64,000 bases of DNA, from the NCBI GenBank assembly GCA_013399305.1, contig VXAI01000013.1:3989854-4053853 (forward strand), read 5' to 3'. Under the pieces are notes generated by a model, which was given only the letters and a program-made list of their open reading frames with translations, was not told where the DNA came from and did not search any database. Below are positions 1 to 12,100 of this stretch, piece by piece. Source of the DNA: Rostratula benghalensis (Eukaryota; Chordata; Aves; Charadriiformes; Rostratulidae). Both the position numbers and the translations under genes were made by a program. Each line of letters starts with the position of its first letter. Position 1 is the first letter of the stretch.

Positions 1-3000
1 TATCAAGGTACTTCTTTAAGGATTTCTTCAGAAGAATGTGAATTTTTAAGTTCAGTGAACAAAGGACCTGGCATAAAACAGTTGTTTATCAGAAAAAGTC
101 CTCCTTGATACTAGTGTAAGGCATTAAAAATTCAAAAGGATCCATCCTGAATTAAAAACCTCATGCTTACTTTTTTTTTTTCCTTCTCTAAATAACATTT
201 CTTGCTCATTAAAGCTGCATTTTGAAAGGCTCATAAACAGCTGAGGTCAGAGACACATTGCTTCAGTGATGTTTAGCTAATGTGCTGTTTAACACTTAGA
301 GTTGTTTAATGCTGCTGGTTGTAAAGTGGAAAGGAGGAGGGAGAACTTCTTTCAGTGCCAGATTATTACTTTATATCTACAATAAGCAAATGTGTCCTTA
401 GGCTTAATAAAATGTAACATTTTTTTATGCCATGGATATGGATTGTCTTCAGATGAATAGTAACTGAACTATTCTACAAAGCATCCTTCTATAGAGTTCA
501 TAGAAGATTATTTATTTAGTTGGACTTTGGAGTGATTTTGGAGCAGGATCCTTTTATTAATCATTCAGTGTTTCAAAGGGCCTGGTATGCAATACAGCAA
601 AAACTTCAAAGCTGTTAGGTGACCACATCATAATTACAGTATATACAGCTGTCAAAAGGATGTCCACTAGTAGACAAATGCTTATGTTCATGACTTGAAA
701 AACTGAAGGCACCAACAATTTGAGGAGCACAATCCAGTATTTCTTTGTCTGTATTATGACATCATTGGGTGCAGGTACAACTCTGCTGTCAGGACAATGG
801 AATCACTTTGCTCTGTGATGTCTTTGAAGGAGTAGAAGAATGAATGGAACTCTGCCTCTATGCATTTGTCACTTTAACTTTTCCCTTTTGTCCCTTTTGG
901 TTAAGTAGTTTCTGTAAAGAAAAATGAACACTTTCACCTTATACTAACCATGAAACTGAACTGCTGGACTTTCCTTTACAGACTGAGGTCATTAAATAAG
1001 CTACATTTTCCTATTTTAACTTTATAACTGCAAGAGTCTGTAAGCCTTTTGAACAATACTTCATTGTGAAATTTGAAAATTTCCTTTCACTTTCCTTCCA
1101 TTTATCAGTCTACATTTATACATCAGGAAAAAGAAAAAAATATTCTAAAAGTATTCTGTAATTATTTCAAAATAAGTTAACATGCTTATATATTAAAAAA
1201 GGGGAAAAAAGGGATTGGCACAAAGGAAAAATGAAGAAGATGAAGGTTCACACTTGATTTTACATAGTTAGCCAAGCTTATTATGTATTCTTGAAATTCT
1301 ATCATGTACTTGTGTTCTATGCATCCAGAATATACTAAAATATTTGCTTAAATGGTGACAGATACAGATTGAAGACAATTACCTGAGTCAATCATGGGTT
1401 AAAATATGCATTGCAACCTAATCACACAGAGAATAAAATGTGAAAAGGCTCAACCTTCCCACTGCACTTTAACAACCTTGTTAAATGATTGTTGAAAAAT
1501 TATGGAAAAAGAGACTATTAAATTAGTGAAACTATTTAAAAAAAACCCAAAACATGGGCAGCTTTGTATTCTCTGAGGTGGTCTACACTGTCCTGTTACA
1601 GGAACACTTTTCCTAAGCAAAAGTAACATCTTTCTTATAGTGGTGTGCAATAACATTGTTCCTGGATGAGGATATCCAAGTTCGTTCTCTAAGATAAATA
1701 ACATAGCCAAGAACTATTCAGTGTGGTTTCCCAAAATCTTTTTAGTTAAGCTGAAATTTACTTAACCTGGGCTCACTATCTGAGGTCAGTATTGTATTCT
1801 GTATTACTTTCTCTTCACAGTGTGTTGCATTTAGGTGTATCAGCCAGGTCCTAAATGATCATTAAGTGGAGCAATTAAATACACTATGTCTTAAACTAGA
1901 ACTAAGATGCAATTCCCTGTAATGGTAATGATACAGTAGAAGTGTATGTGGCAGTACAGTGCCAGATATCCAGAGTGCTCAGTTCTGCATATCTGGTAGT
2001 CAAAAAAAGAGGCACTTGTACACTTCAATGGCAATTGTTACAGTGTTATATACCAATTCTAGACGTGCCTCCACCTATGCTGTTGTTGCTTGTCAGCTAC
2101 AATGTTTCTCCACATGGTTTAATTATCTGATCTCTATACAGTGTTAATCAGTTTTTCCACAGAAGTATTCGGTTTAATTTGACGGACTATCCAACAAAGT
2201 ACATTTTCTTAGAAAAACTTTTCATTTTCTAGACTAGCTATTTTCAGACGAACTGTTCATCTGGATCATCCACTCAGGTGTATTTTTTTTCAGATGAGAT
2301 TAACAGTTTTTAAGAACACTACTCAACTATTAGTGATTTGTCTATAGCCTTGAGACATCTGGTTTCATTCTGCCCTTACACTTTCAAGGCTTCTGCTACC
2401 ATCTTGCACTCATATTTTTAGGAACCTTTGGTAAAATCACCACTTTTTCTTCAAATGTCTGCTTTCCTGGCTATGTAGCTAATGGCTTATTAGCACAACC
2501 CAGCAATACATACCTCCTTAATTTAGGTCCATTAAATGTAACTCATAATATTTGATTTATAATAGTAGATTTGATCAATGTCTTTAAATAAGTTAAAGGG
2601 TGACTGTGTCCAGAGGATGGGACCAGTCCTTTTTCAGTGGTGCCCAGTGACAGGACAAGTGGTAATGGACACAAATGTGAACATAAGAAGTTTAATCTAG
2701 ACATGAGGAGGAAGTCCTTTACTTTGAGGGTGGCAGAGCAGTGGGACAGATTGCCCAGAGAGGTGGTGGAATCTGTCTCTGGAGACATTAAAAATTCACC
2801 TGGACACATTCCTGTGCAGCCTGCTTTAATTGGACCTGCTTTGGCAGGGAGGTTGAACTAGATGATATCCAGAGGTCCCTTCCAACCCCATGTCATTCTG
2901 TGATTCTGTAAGACATAGACAGATGAAAATAATGGTCTGTTACTGCTTGCTAACAGTATCTGTTAGATATGGCAGCATTGCTAGAACATAAACTAATTTA

Positions 3001-5200
3001 CTTTACAGCAGGCACTGTGTCTGCTGCAAGTTATTGTACCTTCCTGCTATTATAATTTATAAAATCTGCTATTCAACAAAGGGATAGTGTGTTCTTCACA
3101 GTGTTTGGAGGTCTGAATGTTTTGTGACTTATTCCAGCTTTAACAAGCTTAATTTTATTAACTTAGCAAAGGTTGTTTTAACTTCTGCTGTATGAGAAAA
3201 ACCTTGTTTAGCTCAGTTGGAGTGGCAGCTGAGTTCAGCAGGATGCTATGTTCCTGTTGACTGAGGTGCACAGCATGAGATGCTGTTACACTCTAGCTGA
3301 GAACACTGCTACATCAAAAAGAAAGATAGTTCTGGCCTGTACTATAGCCTGTCTCTTTGTACATGATATTTATAGGACCAGCAATAGATTATAAACTCTC
3401 ACTGTTATTGCTGAGCATAAGGATGTTTGCAGGTCCCATCAGTCTTAAGGGATACTAAGGATATTTCGTATGTGTTGGTAAAAGATACCTATTCTTTCCA
3501 TGGGCTCTTCAGATGCTGCTGAGTAGAAAGATGAATTTGATCATTACTTGAGAGTAATATTTTGAAGGTTACCTCCATCCCTATAAACCAACAGTCATTG
3601 TGTTTACCGGGTGGAAGAAATTTATTGTATCAACCTGCTATTTGAGCAGTGAAGAATAATTTCATTGCATGGAAGATTGTAGGCTGGCATTTTTCTTGCC
3701 CTTCATTCTGTCAAAAGTATTGGGAGTAAAGCACAGAGAGCTTTCAAAAATTTTGTGTTGAGTCTCTTGTACCTTCATGGGGTCTTATGTCTATTACACA
3801 TAATTTTTTTATAATCCTCTTCCATGGTTGCTCACATCTAGTTTTTGCTGCCAGACTTTTGCTGGCAGAACTGTGAAGTTGGCACAGTAGTTAATGTGCA
3901 ACTTGTCACTCTCAAAGCACTGTTTATTTCATTGGATATCAGTTTTGTATGAAAGCTGCTATGCAGGACAAGAACAAAATGCTTTATGGGAGACAGACTG
4001 ACATACAAGAAGTAGTATTTATGATGAAATTCTATTGTGTTTATACTGCTGTTCCCACTTCTACTCACTAGCTTCTGCTTTATATGTAAGCAGGATTTCA
4101 AGCATTTTTAGCATTCTCTGGAAACCACTCATGATGGACTTAGTGTCTGCAGGTGCTAGATTAAAAAGTCTTATACTATAGGAATTTACAACGAACTGGA
4201 TATTCTCTTGGTAGTTCATATGGAGAAATGTGAAAACATTGAATGGTGGATTTTGTGGTGGTTCGGGGTCACTGAAACAGAACTTTAACATACCTGAATT
4301 TGTCTTCAGTGGACCTCAAATATAAATATGATTCACCTATACATATGAATTTGGTGAACGCGTGAAAATTACATCTTAGTGTAGATTTTGAAGAATCCTT
4401 TTAGGACTGCAGATCCTTGATGTCACCTTGAGGGAATTCATCAGAATGTGTTCTAATTTGGTTGGCCTGGTTGCCAAGGTAGACGAGTAGTTTTCAATCT
4501 TTGAACATTTTGTTGATCGAAATAAGAACCGAGGGTCGATTTATAACTTTTGACAGCTTCAGCAATGGACTTTTCTGTCATATACAGAGGAGAGAGCAAC
4601 AAGCACAGCTGCTATCCTTAATTTATTTTGATAAAACACTTTTACACAGTCAGTGTAAAAGTGGTCAGTGCTAGAAATTGATCACATTAACTGTGACCAG
4701 GTACAGACTCTTGCATCTCAAAGTCTTTTAAGAGTGTTGGCTCCTAAATTGATGAAATGAACTCTTTCTTCATACTGCTAATTCTTTATGAATTTCATTA
4801 CAAAATTGCTGTTTTCTCCCTACTGCATGGCATTTAAATCCTAAAGTGAAACTATGTCCTTCTGAAATATCAAAATAAATTTCTCCACTTCTGTTTTATC
4901 ACAGAATTTCTTAATGTTGTGTAACACACACTTACCCCAAACCAATGAAGCACACAAACAAAAAGATTGAAAAAGACTGTATTTTTAAATTGTTTTAATT
5001 AACTCATAGGTAATGTATATTTTGCAATGATGGTAATAACACACATTTTCTCTTCATGAGGTCTTTGGATTTATTACCAAACTAGGCTTGCATTATGAAG
5101 AACCTGCTCAATATCTAATTAACTTTTTTCCTCCAAAATATAATTTCTGGAGAATTGCCTTAAAGGTACTTATCCAAATTACTTTTGAATTTTTTTTCAG
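1..5200 (+). other. GRM8: GRM8 intron, 3' part (upstream of the first exon in the window)
   Basis: This is intronic sequence ending in a T-rich tract and AG at 5199-5200. It is AT-rich with no codon-like structure. The only element I recognise is the CR1 fragment at 2573-2909. The preceding GRM8 exons, which encode most of the ligand-binding domain, are not in this stretch. The short open frames look like chance. Confidence 0.85.
2573..2909 (+). mobile_element. CR1 LINE 3'-end fragment, sense
   Basis: This is a 5'-truncated copy of a CR1 non-LTR retrotransposon. The sequence follows the usual avian CR1 3' region: a 'gtgcccagtgacaggacaa' block, a 'gagggtggcagagcagtggg' block, the 'gttgaactagatgat' block and the 'gaggtcccttccaacccc' block. 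It ends in the short ATTCTGTG-type tail at about 2894-2909. The 5' limit is approximate. It is fairly little diverged from its family as I remember it, and carries only the C-terminal end of ORF2 and the 3' UTR. Confidence 0.9.
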
Positions 5201-5337
5201 GGAGTGCTGGAACACCTGTTATCTTCAATGAAAATGGAGATGCTCCTGGACGCTATGATATTTTTCAGTACCAAATCACCAACAAGAGTACCGAATACAA
5301 AGTAATTGGTCAGTGGACTAACCAGCTTCATCTAAAT
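5201..5337 (+). CDS. GRM8: GRM8 exon: end of the glutamate-binding (Venus flytrap) domain
   Basis: This 137-nt internal exon belongs to metabotropic glutamate receptor 8, a presynaptic class C GPCR coupled to Gi/o. The acceptor is a T-run plus CAG ending at 5200, and the donor is GTAAGT at 5338-5343. The first two bases complete a glycine codon, so the upstream intron is phase 1; the exon ends on a whole codon (AAT), so the next intron is phase 0. The peptide contains [20 protein letters not shown] and then [20 protein letters not shown], which I recognise as the C-terminal part of the ligand-binding domain. An NKS sequon (codons at 5281-5289) is a possible N-glycosylation site. The wording around [10 protein letters not shown] matches GRM8 better than my recall of GRM4, GRM6 or GRM7. 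Skipping this exon would shift the frame. Confidence 0.96.
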
Positions 5338-5385
5338 GTAAGTACTAGTTTGATTATGATGCTGATATTGGAGAATACTCCTTTC

Positions 5386-5420
5386 AATATTATATTATTT
5401 CAAAATATTATATTATTTCA
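5386..5420 (+). repeat. Perfect 17-bp direct repeat just after the donor site
   Basis: The 17-nt unit aatattatattatttca occurs at 5386-5402 and again at 5404-5420, separated by one base. It starts about 50 nt into the intron. It looks like a local slippage duplication in AT-rich DNA; no function is implied. Confidence 0.8.
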
Positions 5421-7334
5421 ATTTATTCTCTGTCAGTTGGCAGAAGAAACATTTCCTACTCTCTTCTTGAGAAGACAGTAAAAGATAGCACAATAACCTG
5501 AACCAAATTATTTAAATTTTAAAGTAGGTTGTGTTGTGGTTTTACCTGTTCCTTTAAATGATATTTTAGAATCATTATCTATCTGATATTTCTCAGACTG
5601 ACTATTAAGTTAGGCAGGGAAATAGTAACTCATCCTTCAAAAGAGAGTGTCAGACACAATGATGGGTACACATATTTTACCCAAGTATTTAAAATAAAAT
5701 TGGGGGATGGAAATGTATTTAGAAAAAGAGGTTTGGACTCTCTAAGCACTTCTGATTTGGTTGAAACACTGGGAAGATGAACTACTGCAATAAAATGTTT
5801 TTTGAATATAAAGGGAGAATTTGGAGTTTTTCTATATGGTTAACTAGAATTAGTATAATCCCTTATTACTTAGTAGCAAAAGAAACAAAAGACACAATGA
5901 CTTATCTCTCCTTAGGAGGTGCTTCTTATTGCTGCCTTAGTATATTCTGCAATTTTTTTGGTAGTTAAGCCCTACCTGTACATGGAATTATGTTTTTTGT
6001 TGTTTTTTTTTAAATCACCATCCCAATAAGATTCAGATATGTAATATGCAATATGTGTATGAAAGCCAAGCACCTTGGCTTGATAAATTGTTGGGTCAAG
6101 GCATTTCTTTCTGTCAGAAGATGGCTCCATGTGAGGAGAGTTACAGCCATAAGAAAAGCAAAATGAAGTTAAACTGTTTCCTCTTTATTTGTGCAATATC
6201 TACAGGGTTTACTTGAGGTATGTTAGCCATTTGGGTATCTCTGCAAATGTGAAATACCTAGCATCGTTTTGCTAAGGACTGATGAGGAGGGCAACAGTGT
6301 GAATTGATGACTAGACTCTATGACTAGATTCACCAATGAGAGTTTATGCAGTGACTTTAACCAAACCAAAAAAAGCAGGTTTCAAACATCCCTGGTTTTC
6401 CACGTGAGAAGCTTCTGAAGAAGAGTAACAAATGCACTGTAGTAAATATTTGCAAATGGTTCTCCTGTTGAGACTACTTTGCAATCATTATCTGACTGCT
6501 ACCCATGGTAATACATATGATAGCTCCTCATTTTCAGCCACCGCTGGTAAACCACTTTGCCATATCTACCATTTAATATCTATAGCTACTTGGCAAGGAC
6601 TCATTCATTTAATTCTTCTGTCCAAGTAGAAAAGACCCTACCAGCATGTACTACTCGCTTGTAACAGATTGTCTGGCAGTGTAATCTCCCTCCATTCACC
6701 TGATATCTGTGTTGAAGGGCATGAAAGGGAAAAAATGGTTAAACAAGTTTAAAGTTTAATACTAAATAACAATTTCTAGAAAAGAGTAGAGTTAGACCCT
6801 TATTGTAGATATTATGGTGTATATTCCACATCTTTGTAATTGCTACAGCTTTCTGAAAAGTTTTTTGCTTATTAAGTGGGCTGAAAAACTTATACACACA
6901 TTTTGCCCAAGTGTTAGTACTTAGTTGTTACACAGTAGTAGATAAAATCTACCTTAGAATTTGCTTCAATTTTAATTCCATTCCAATCTGCCTTTTTTTT
7001 TTTTTTGTGTCCTCCTCTAGACTGCTAAATTTTTCATTCAGCCTGTAGCTTTTCAGTTCTATTATTTGTGCCTGATGTATGTGCACTCTGGGGAGTTCTC
7101 TGAAATAGGATTAGAATGGCTGCTACTCAGACTACTAAAACCACACCACATGAACCACATTGACCACAAAGCTAACAAGAAAGGCTTTATCTAAGGACAG
7201 CCCTTGTTAACTCTCATTAAGAATGGATGTGTTAAGTTATCCTTTGCCTCTCTCTTTTTGCCTTTTTCTCACTTCCTGGAGCTGATGTGCTGGATACAAC
7301 CAATTGTCCAAATTCATGGGCAAATTTACCTTCA

Positions 7335-7497
7335 GAGAAGGTGTGGATGCACCATCCCTGGAGATGTTCAAGACCAGGTTGGATGGGGCTTTGAGCAGCC
7401 TGGTCCAGTGGGAGGTGTCCCTGCCCATGGCAGGGGGTTTGGAACTCCAACCCAAATTGTTCTATGAATCTATGATTCTATCATTCTATGATTCTCT
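7335..7497 (+). mobile_element. Short CR1 LINE 3' end, sense
   Basis: The fragment shows the CR1 blocks 'ccatccctggagatgttcaa', 'gatggggctttgagcagcct' and 'gtgtccctgcccatggcagg', followed by a tail of imperfect TTCTATGA repeats at about 7460-7497. Only the last roughly 160 nt of the element are present. This is a different CR1 subtype from the copy at 2.6 kb: it has the 'gggctttgagca' version of the 3' end. Confidence 0.9.
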
Positions 7498-7939
7498 ATC
7501 TAGCGTGTGGAGTCACAGAGATGTGAACAGGCCAGCACATTGCTCCGCAGTGGGTGTTTCTGCTCCCAAATTGTGCCATGGCCCTGCTCTTGTCCCACCT
7601 CTCCCTGCTCTGCTGCATGCCCCCTGCTCACACAGACCAGGATGCGAGCAGGTACATATAGCTCAGTCACCCCATGCATGGTGCAACTGGATGGATTCAG
7701 CAAGATGTTTCTCTCCCTAACTTTCATTCCTGTTTCTTGGCTTACTCATTATTACCTAAACCCTGGAAGATTTCTAAAGGGACATCTGGGCTTTATTTCT
7801 TAAAGTTTGTCAGGGCTTGTGATGCTGGTTGCTGGTCTCCATCAGTGTCTGCAGGTACTGGAATGGTAACAATGAAGAAGGAAGTCTTAATAAGGGTGGT
7901 ACAGTTTATTGCCATTGTTTCTATATTCACTAAACCTAG
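7498..7939. other. Unassigned GC-richer intron block
   Basis: This stretch lies between two CR1 fragments. It is noticeably richer in G and C than its surroundings up to about 7700. It holds several overlapping open frames in both strands, as expected when base composition rises. I do not recognise it; it could be internal sequence of an unlisted repeat. Confidence 0.4.
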
Positions 7940-9105
7940 CATGTGTCGATGCATGCAGCATGGGCAACAAACAGGCAGAACTGGAAGCCACTGTGCAGCG
8001 GGAAAGCTACGATATAGTTGCCATCACAGAAACATGGTGGGATGATTCGCATAACTGGAATGCTGCAATGAATGGTTATAAATTCTTCAGAAGGGTTAGG
8101 CAAGGAAAGAGAGGCACTGGGGTAGGTCTGTATGTTAGGGAGTGTTCAGCTACAGCTTAATGGTAGAGATGATAGGGTTGAGTGTTTATGGCTAAGAATC
8201 ACAGAGAAATCCAACAAGGCAGAACAGAACAATCAGGCAATCAGGCCCAGTCAGCATGGGTTTAGGAAAGGCAGGGCCTGCTTGACTGATTTCCTTCTAT
8301 GACAAGGTGACTTGCTTAGTGGATGAGGGAAAGGTTGTGGATGTTCTCTACCTATGCTTTAGTAAAGCCTTTGACACTGCTTCCCACAGCCTTTTCCTGG
8401 AGAAACTTGCTGCTTGTGGCTTGGACGGGTGTAGGTTTTGCAAAAAAATTCTTTGATGGTTAGGCCTGAAAAGTGGTGGTGAATAGTAATATCCAATTGG
8501 TGATGGGTCAGAAATGGTGTTCCCCAGGGCTTTTTGATATTTTTATCAATGGATGAAGGGATTGTGTGCACCCTCAGCAGGTTTGCAGATGACACCAAGT
8601 TGGATGGGAGTGCTGTTCTGCTTGAGGGTAGAAAGGCTCTACAGAGGGACCTGGACAGGCTGGATCAATGGGCTGAGGCCAATGGAATGAGGTTCAATAA
8701 CGCCAAGTGCCAGGTCCTGCACTTGGATCACAACAAGTCCATGCAGCACTACGGTCTTGGGGAAGAGTGGCTGGAGAGCTGCCTGGCAGAAAAGAATCTA
8801 GGGGTGCTGGTTGACTGTCAGCTGAACATGAGCCAGCAGTGTGCCTAGGTGGTCAAGAAGGCAAACAGCATCCTGGCTTGTATTAGAAATAGTGTGTCCA
8901 GCAGGACTAGCTGATGAGGGGTGTGGAGCACAAGATTTCTGAGGAGTGGCTGAGGGAACAGCAGTTCTGTAGACTGGAGAAAAGGAGGCTGAGGGGAGAC
9001 CTGAAAGGAGGTAGCAAGGTGGGTATCTGTCTCTTTTCCCAAGTAACAAGCCATAGGACAAGAGTAAATGGCCCCAAATTCTGCTGGGGGAGGTATAGTG
9101 GCAAC
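7940..9105 (+). pseudogene. CR1 LINE ORF2 remnant with internal deletion (endonuclease plus reverse transcriptase parts)
   Basis: This is a sense CR1 copy. At 7960-8160 the frame encodes the N-terminal AP-type endonuclease, including SMGNKQAELE, IVAITETWWDDSHNW and GVGLYVRE. From about 8248 the sequence jumps to the reverse transcriptase, starting near QHGFRKGRACL. It then has frame breaks, and regains an open frame at 8534-8848 with the RT catalytic motif FADDTKL followed by [11 protein letters not shown] and KCQVLHL. The coding between the two parts, which would be much longer in a full element, is missing near 8215-8245. The copy loses CR1 similarity near 9105 without the usual tail. It is non-functional. 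Both ends are approximate. Confidence 0.9.
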
Positions 9106-12100
9106 ATTTCGTAGATATGTGTTTATGATTGTGTTCATCTCTACAGCTGATACCATGTTTCAGAAAATTTATAACTTTTATTCATCGATTTATTTTTTGT
9201 GACAGAAAAATAAATCATCAAAGTACCAGGTTTGTAGTACAGTTCACCCTTTGGAACAGCTAACGTAATGAAGATTAGAACAGGCCTTGCATTTAAATAA
9301 CAGAATAAGAATTGTCTTCTTTGTTCTTTCTTTCTGATGTATTATTTTTTTCCTTTCCTTTTTGTTTTCCTTTTCCTTAGAATGTTCTTTGATGTTTTCT
9401 ATGTTGGGTTTTGGTTGGGGGTTTCTGTTGTAAAGAGCTATGGCTCTTTACTTGGTGGTTAGCCCTGGACCTCTCCCTGACCCAAACTCTCAGGATTCAG
9501 GATTCCTCTGCTGGTCGTCTCTAGTTCCTCAAAGTTTTCACAGACTCTGCAGGGTCCATGTGGTCAAACTTCAGACTTGTTCCTTTCCTTCTACAATGCT
9601 GGCTTTGCCTTTGGGCAGAAAGTGCTGACTGTGCCTAGACAGTCTCTGTATCATGCTCCCTAAGGGGCTCTTTGTCAGCAGGCTTCACCAGCTGCAGAGA
9701 CAGTTCTAGCTGTGCTGCTGGTTCCTCCCTGTAGTCCTCAGTAACATTAATGCTCTCCTTTAAGCACGCTGACCTTTCAGAATTCCTCTGAAGCAGCCAT
9801 AGCTTGCAGATATAGTAACTTCATGATTACTAATCAGTACTACTCCAGCAATTCTTACAGAACAAAGGCATGCCTGACAATGCTGTGAGACACAGTATAG
9901 AAGTTAAATTAAAAAAGAATCATAATCTTAAAAAATTAAGTTTTTGTGTGATTCTTGAGTTTGATTAAGGTTCCTCAATCTTTGACAGATGCAGGAAAAC
10001 TCTGAAAGCAGATATTTAGAAACATCAAACTATAATCTCAAAGAACCTGATCGTCTTTTATACAGTTATCACTTTCCATGATTATGACAAATTTACAACC
10101 CTTTTAAAATCTTTCTAGTCTCTAAGGTTGCCTCTCTTTAAATGGTGTTATTGTACTGGAAATAATCAAACCCTAAAAATTTGTTGTATCTCTTTGAAGG
10201 AAAACCTAATTGCCTTAAGATTTTTGATCATTGACTACATGTCAAGGGTTTTCTGTTGTTTGTTTTTCTCATTTAGTTCTTTCTAGGTAGAAGAAGATAA
10301 CTTATTTTTTCAGGAAACTGTGATAGTTAAAATCCTTTCTTCCAAAAAATATTCTGGTTTTCATATTGAATAAAAGTCCAGGAAAAGGTAGCTCTTTCTG
10401 AAAAAGTTATCTTTTATTCATATTGTAACAGTATTTTGCATACCAGGTCATATGTAAAATTTCCCTACAAATGCATGGGTTTAGCAAATTTGAGCTCTCA
10501 ACCATGTAATCTCTGTAGGAGGAAAGTTGTTAATAACAAGCATGCTTTTCCTGGCACTTATGATTTGAAATCAAACTTTTATGATTAATAATTAATTTCC
10601 TCTTAGAAACTGTGTTCTCTGTTGCTTGTTTTGTGATAAGGGCTATATCAAGTTGTTGAATGATAGCTTTTGTCAGTGGCAGTAAATGGAAATAGTCCCA
10701 GTCCTAAAGTTTTAACAAGTTTCTCAGTTTCTTTTCCTTAGGAACCCATTCAGTTTGTTCTGGTTCATTTTTTTGGCACTTTCCCCCCCTTCTTTAAAAA
10801 TGCTTCTATTTCAAAATATAAATCCCAACCAGAAAAACAGAAAAGTTGAAATATGTTAGAAATCAAGTATTTTGACTTTTAAAAAATAATTTTTAATGTA
10901 GTTTAGTCATTCTCAGATTTCATGTCAAGCTTGTACTTTGTCTACCAAAATATGTGTTTAAAAGTCTTAATCTGAGCAATACGTAGATCCAAATCTGTAT
11001 TAATCCAAATTAGTAATTTTGATTGATGAGACTGGGCAGACAAAATTATTAGTGCTTTCAGAATCAGGTATTTATCTGATGCAGTTAAAAAGCTTGAGTG
11101 AATATCCATTTATGTGATATTATTCCTTAAGAAAAAAGCAAAGCATTTCAAAACATCATATGTTTCAAGTGAAAACAGTGGAGTTTTTAAGGCAGAATTA
11201 ACTTGTGTTTGTTTTGGGTTATTTTTTCACCAGACCACAAGAGTTCTGTTGACAGACAAGAGAAAATCTCCAATAACAGGTTCTTAACTTTCCTTAGAAA
11301 TAATGGGGTGCATAAGCTTTCAGATTTGTGGAGTGTATGTACTGAGGATATAAATGACTCAGGGGCATCCATTTTTCTGTAATGGTCTTGATTTATGACT
11401 AAGAAAACCATAAATTAAAATTACATCCATGTGATGAACTAGTAGAGAGACAGCCGTAATCATCATCAGCCTTAAGCACAGTGTTTGGTGAACTGGTAAA
11501 AATTGGGAACCCCACATTGACAATGAGCTTCCCTTCAGGCAGACATATCTCAAAAAAGATTTGAATCAGTATTTGATTTCTCTTCTTTTCTAAGACTCTT
11601 GTAAATTATGTATCTAATCCTGAAGGAAACTATCAACACTGACATTAGTCAATTCTTTTTGGAAGTAACAGATTCAAAATGTATTAGTTCCCTTTCTTGT
11701 GACACGGAAAAAGAAAATGATTCAAGAAGCTTCTGATGTTTTCTCTCACTGCATGAAGCAAATAAGATTCAAGCTTTGCTGTAGGCCACTATATTTCATT
11801 AAAGAAGCCACAGACCCTCTTTTTTCCTTTGGTAGCTATTTTATAATTGATAGATGCTTTCAAATTGCTGAAGCTAAGTCAAAAGAACAAAATGCAGTGA
11901 AATACACAACAGGAGCACTTAGTGCTGTATATTATTATATCTGTAAACAAAATATGACAATCATACTGCCTGTAGGGTGCTCTGTCCATATATAATAGGG
12001 CAGTAGAGTTCAAACTTATGGTACATCCATGTTATCTGCCTGAAAATTATTGATACTGGGTTAAAAATAAAACTCAGTGAGACAAGCAAAAATGGTTTAG

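Noticed and set aside
7304..7720. 138-codon plus-strand frame and overlapping frames
   Set aside because: The first part is a CR1 3' end and the rest is an unassigned GC-richer block; no protein signature.
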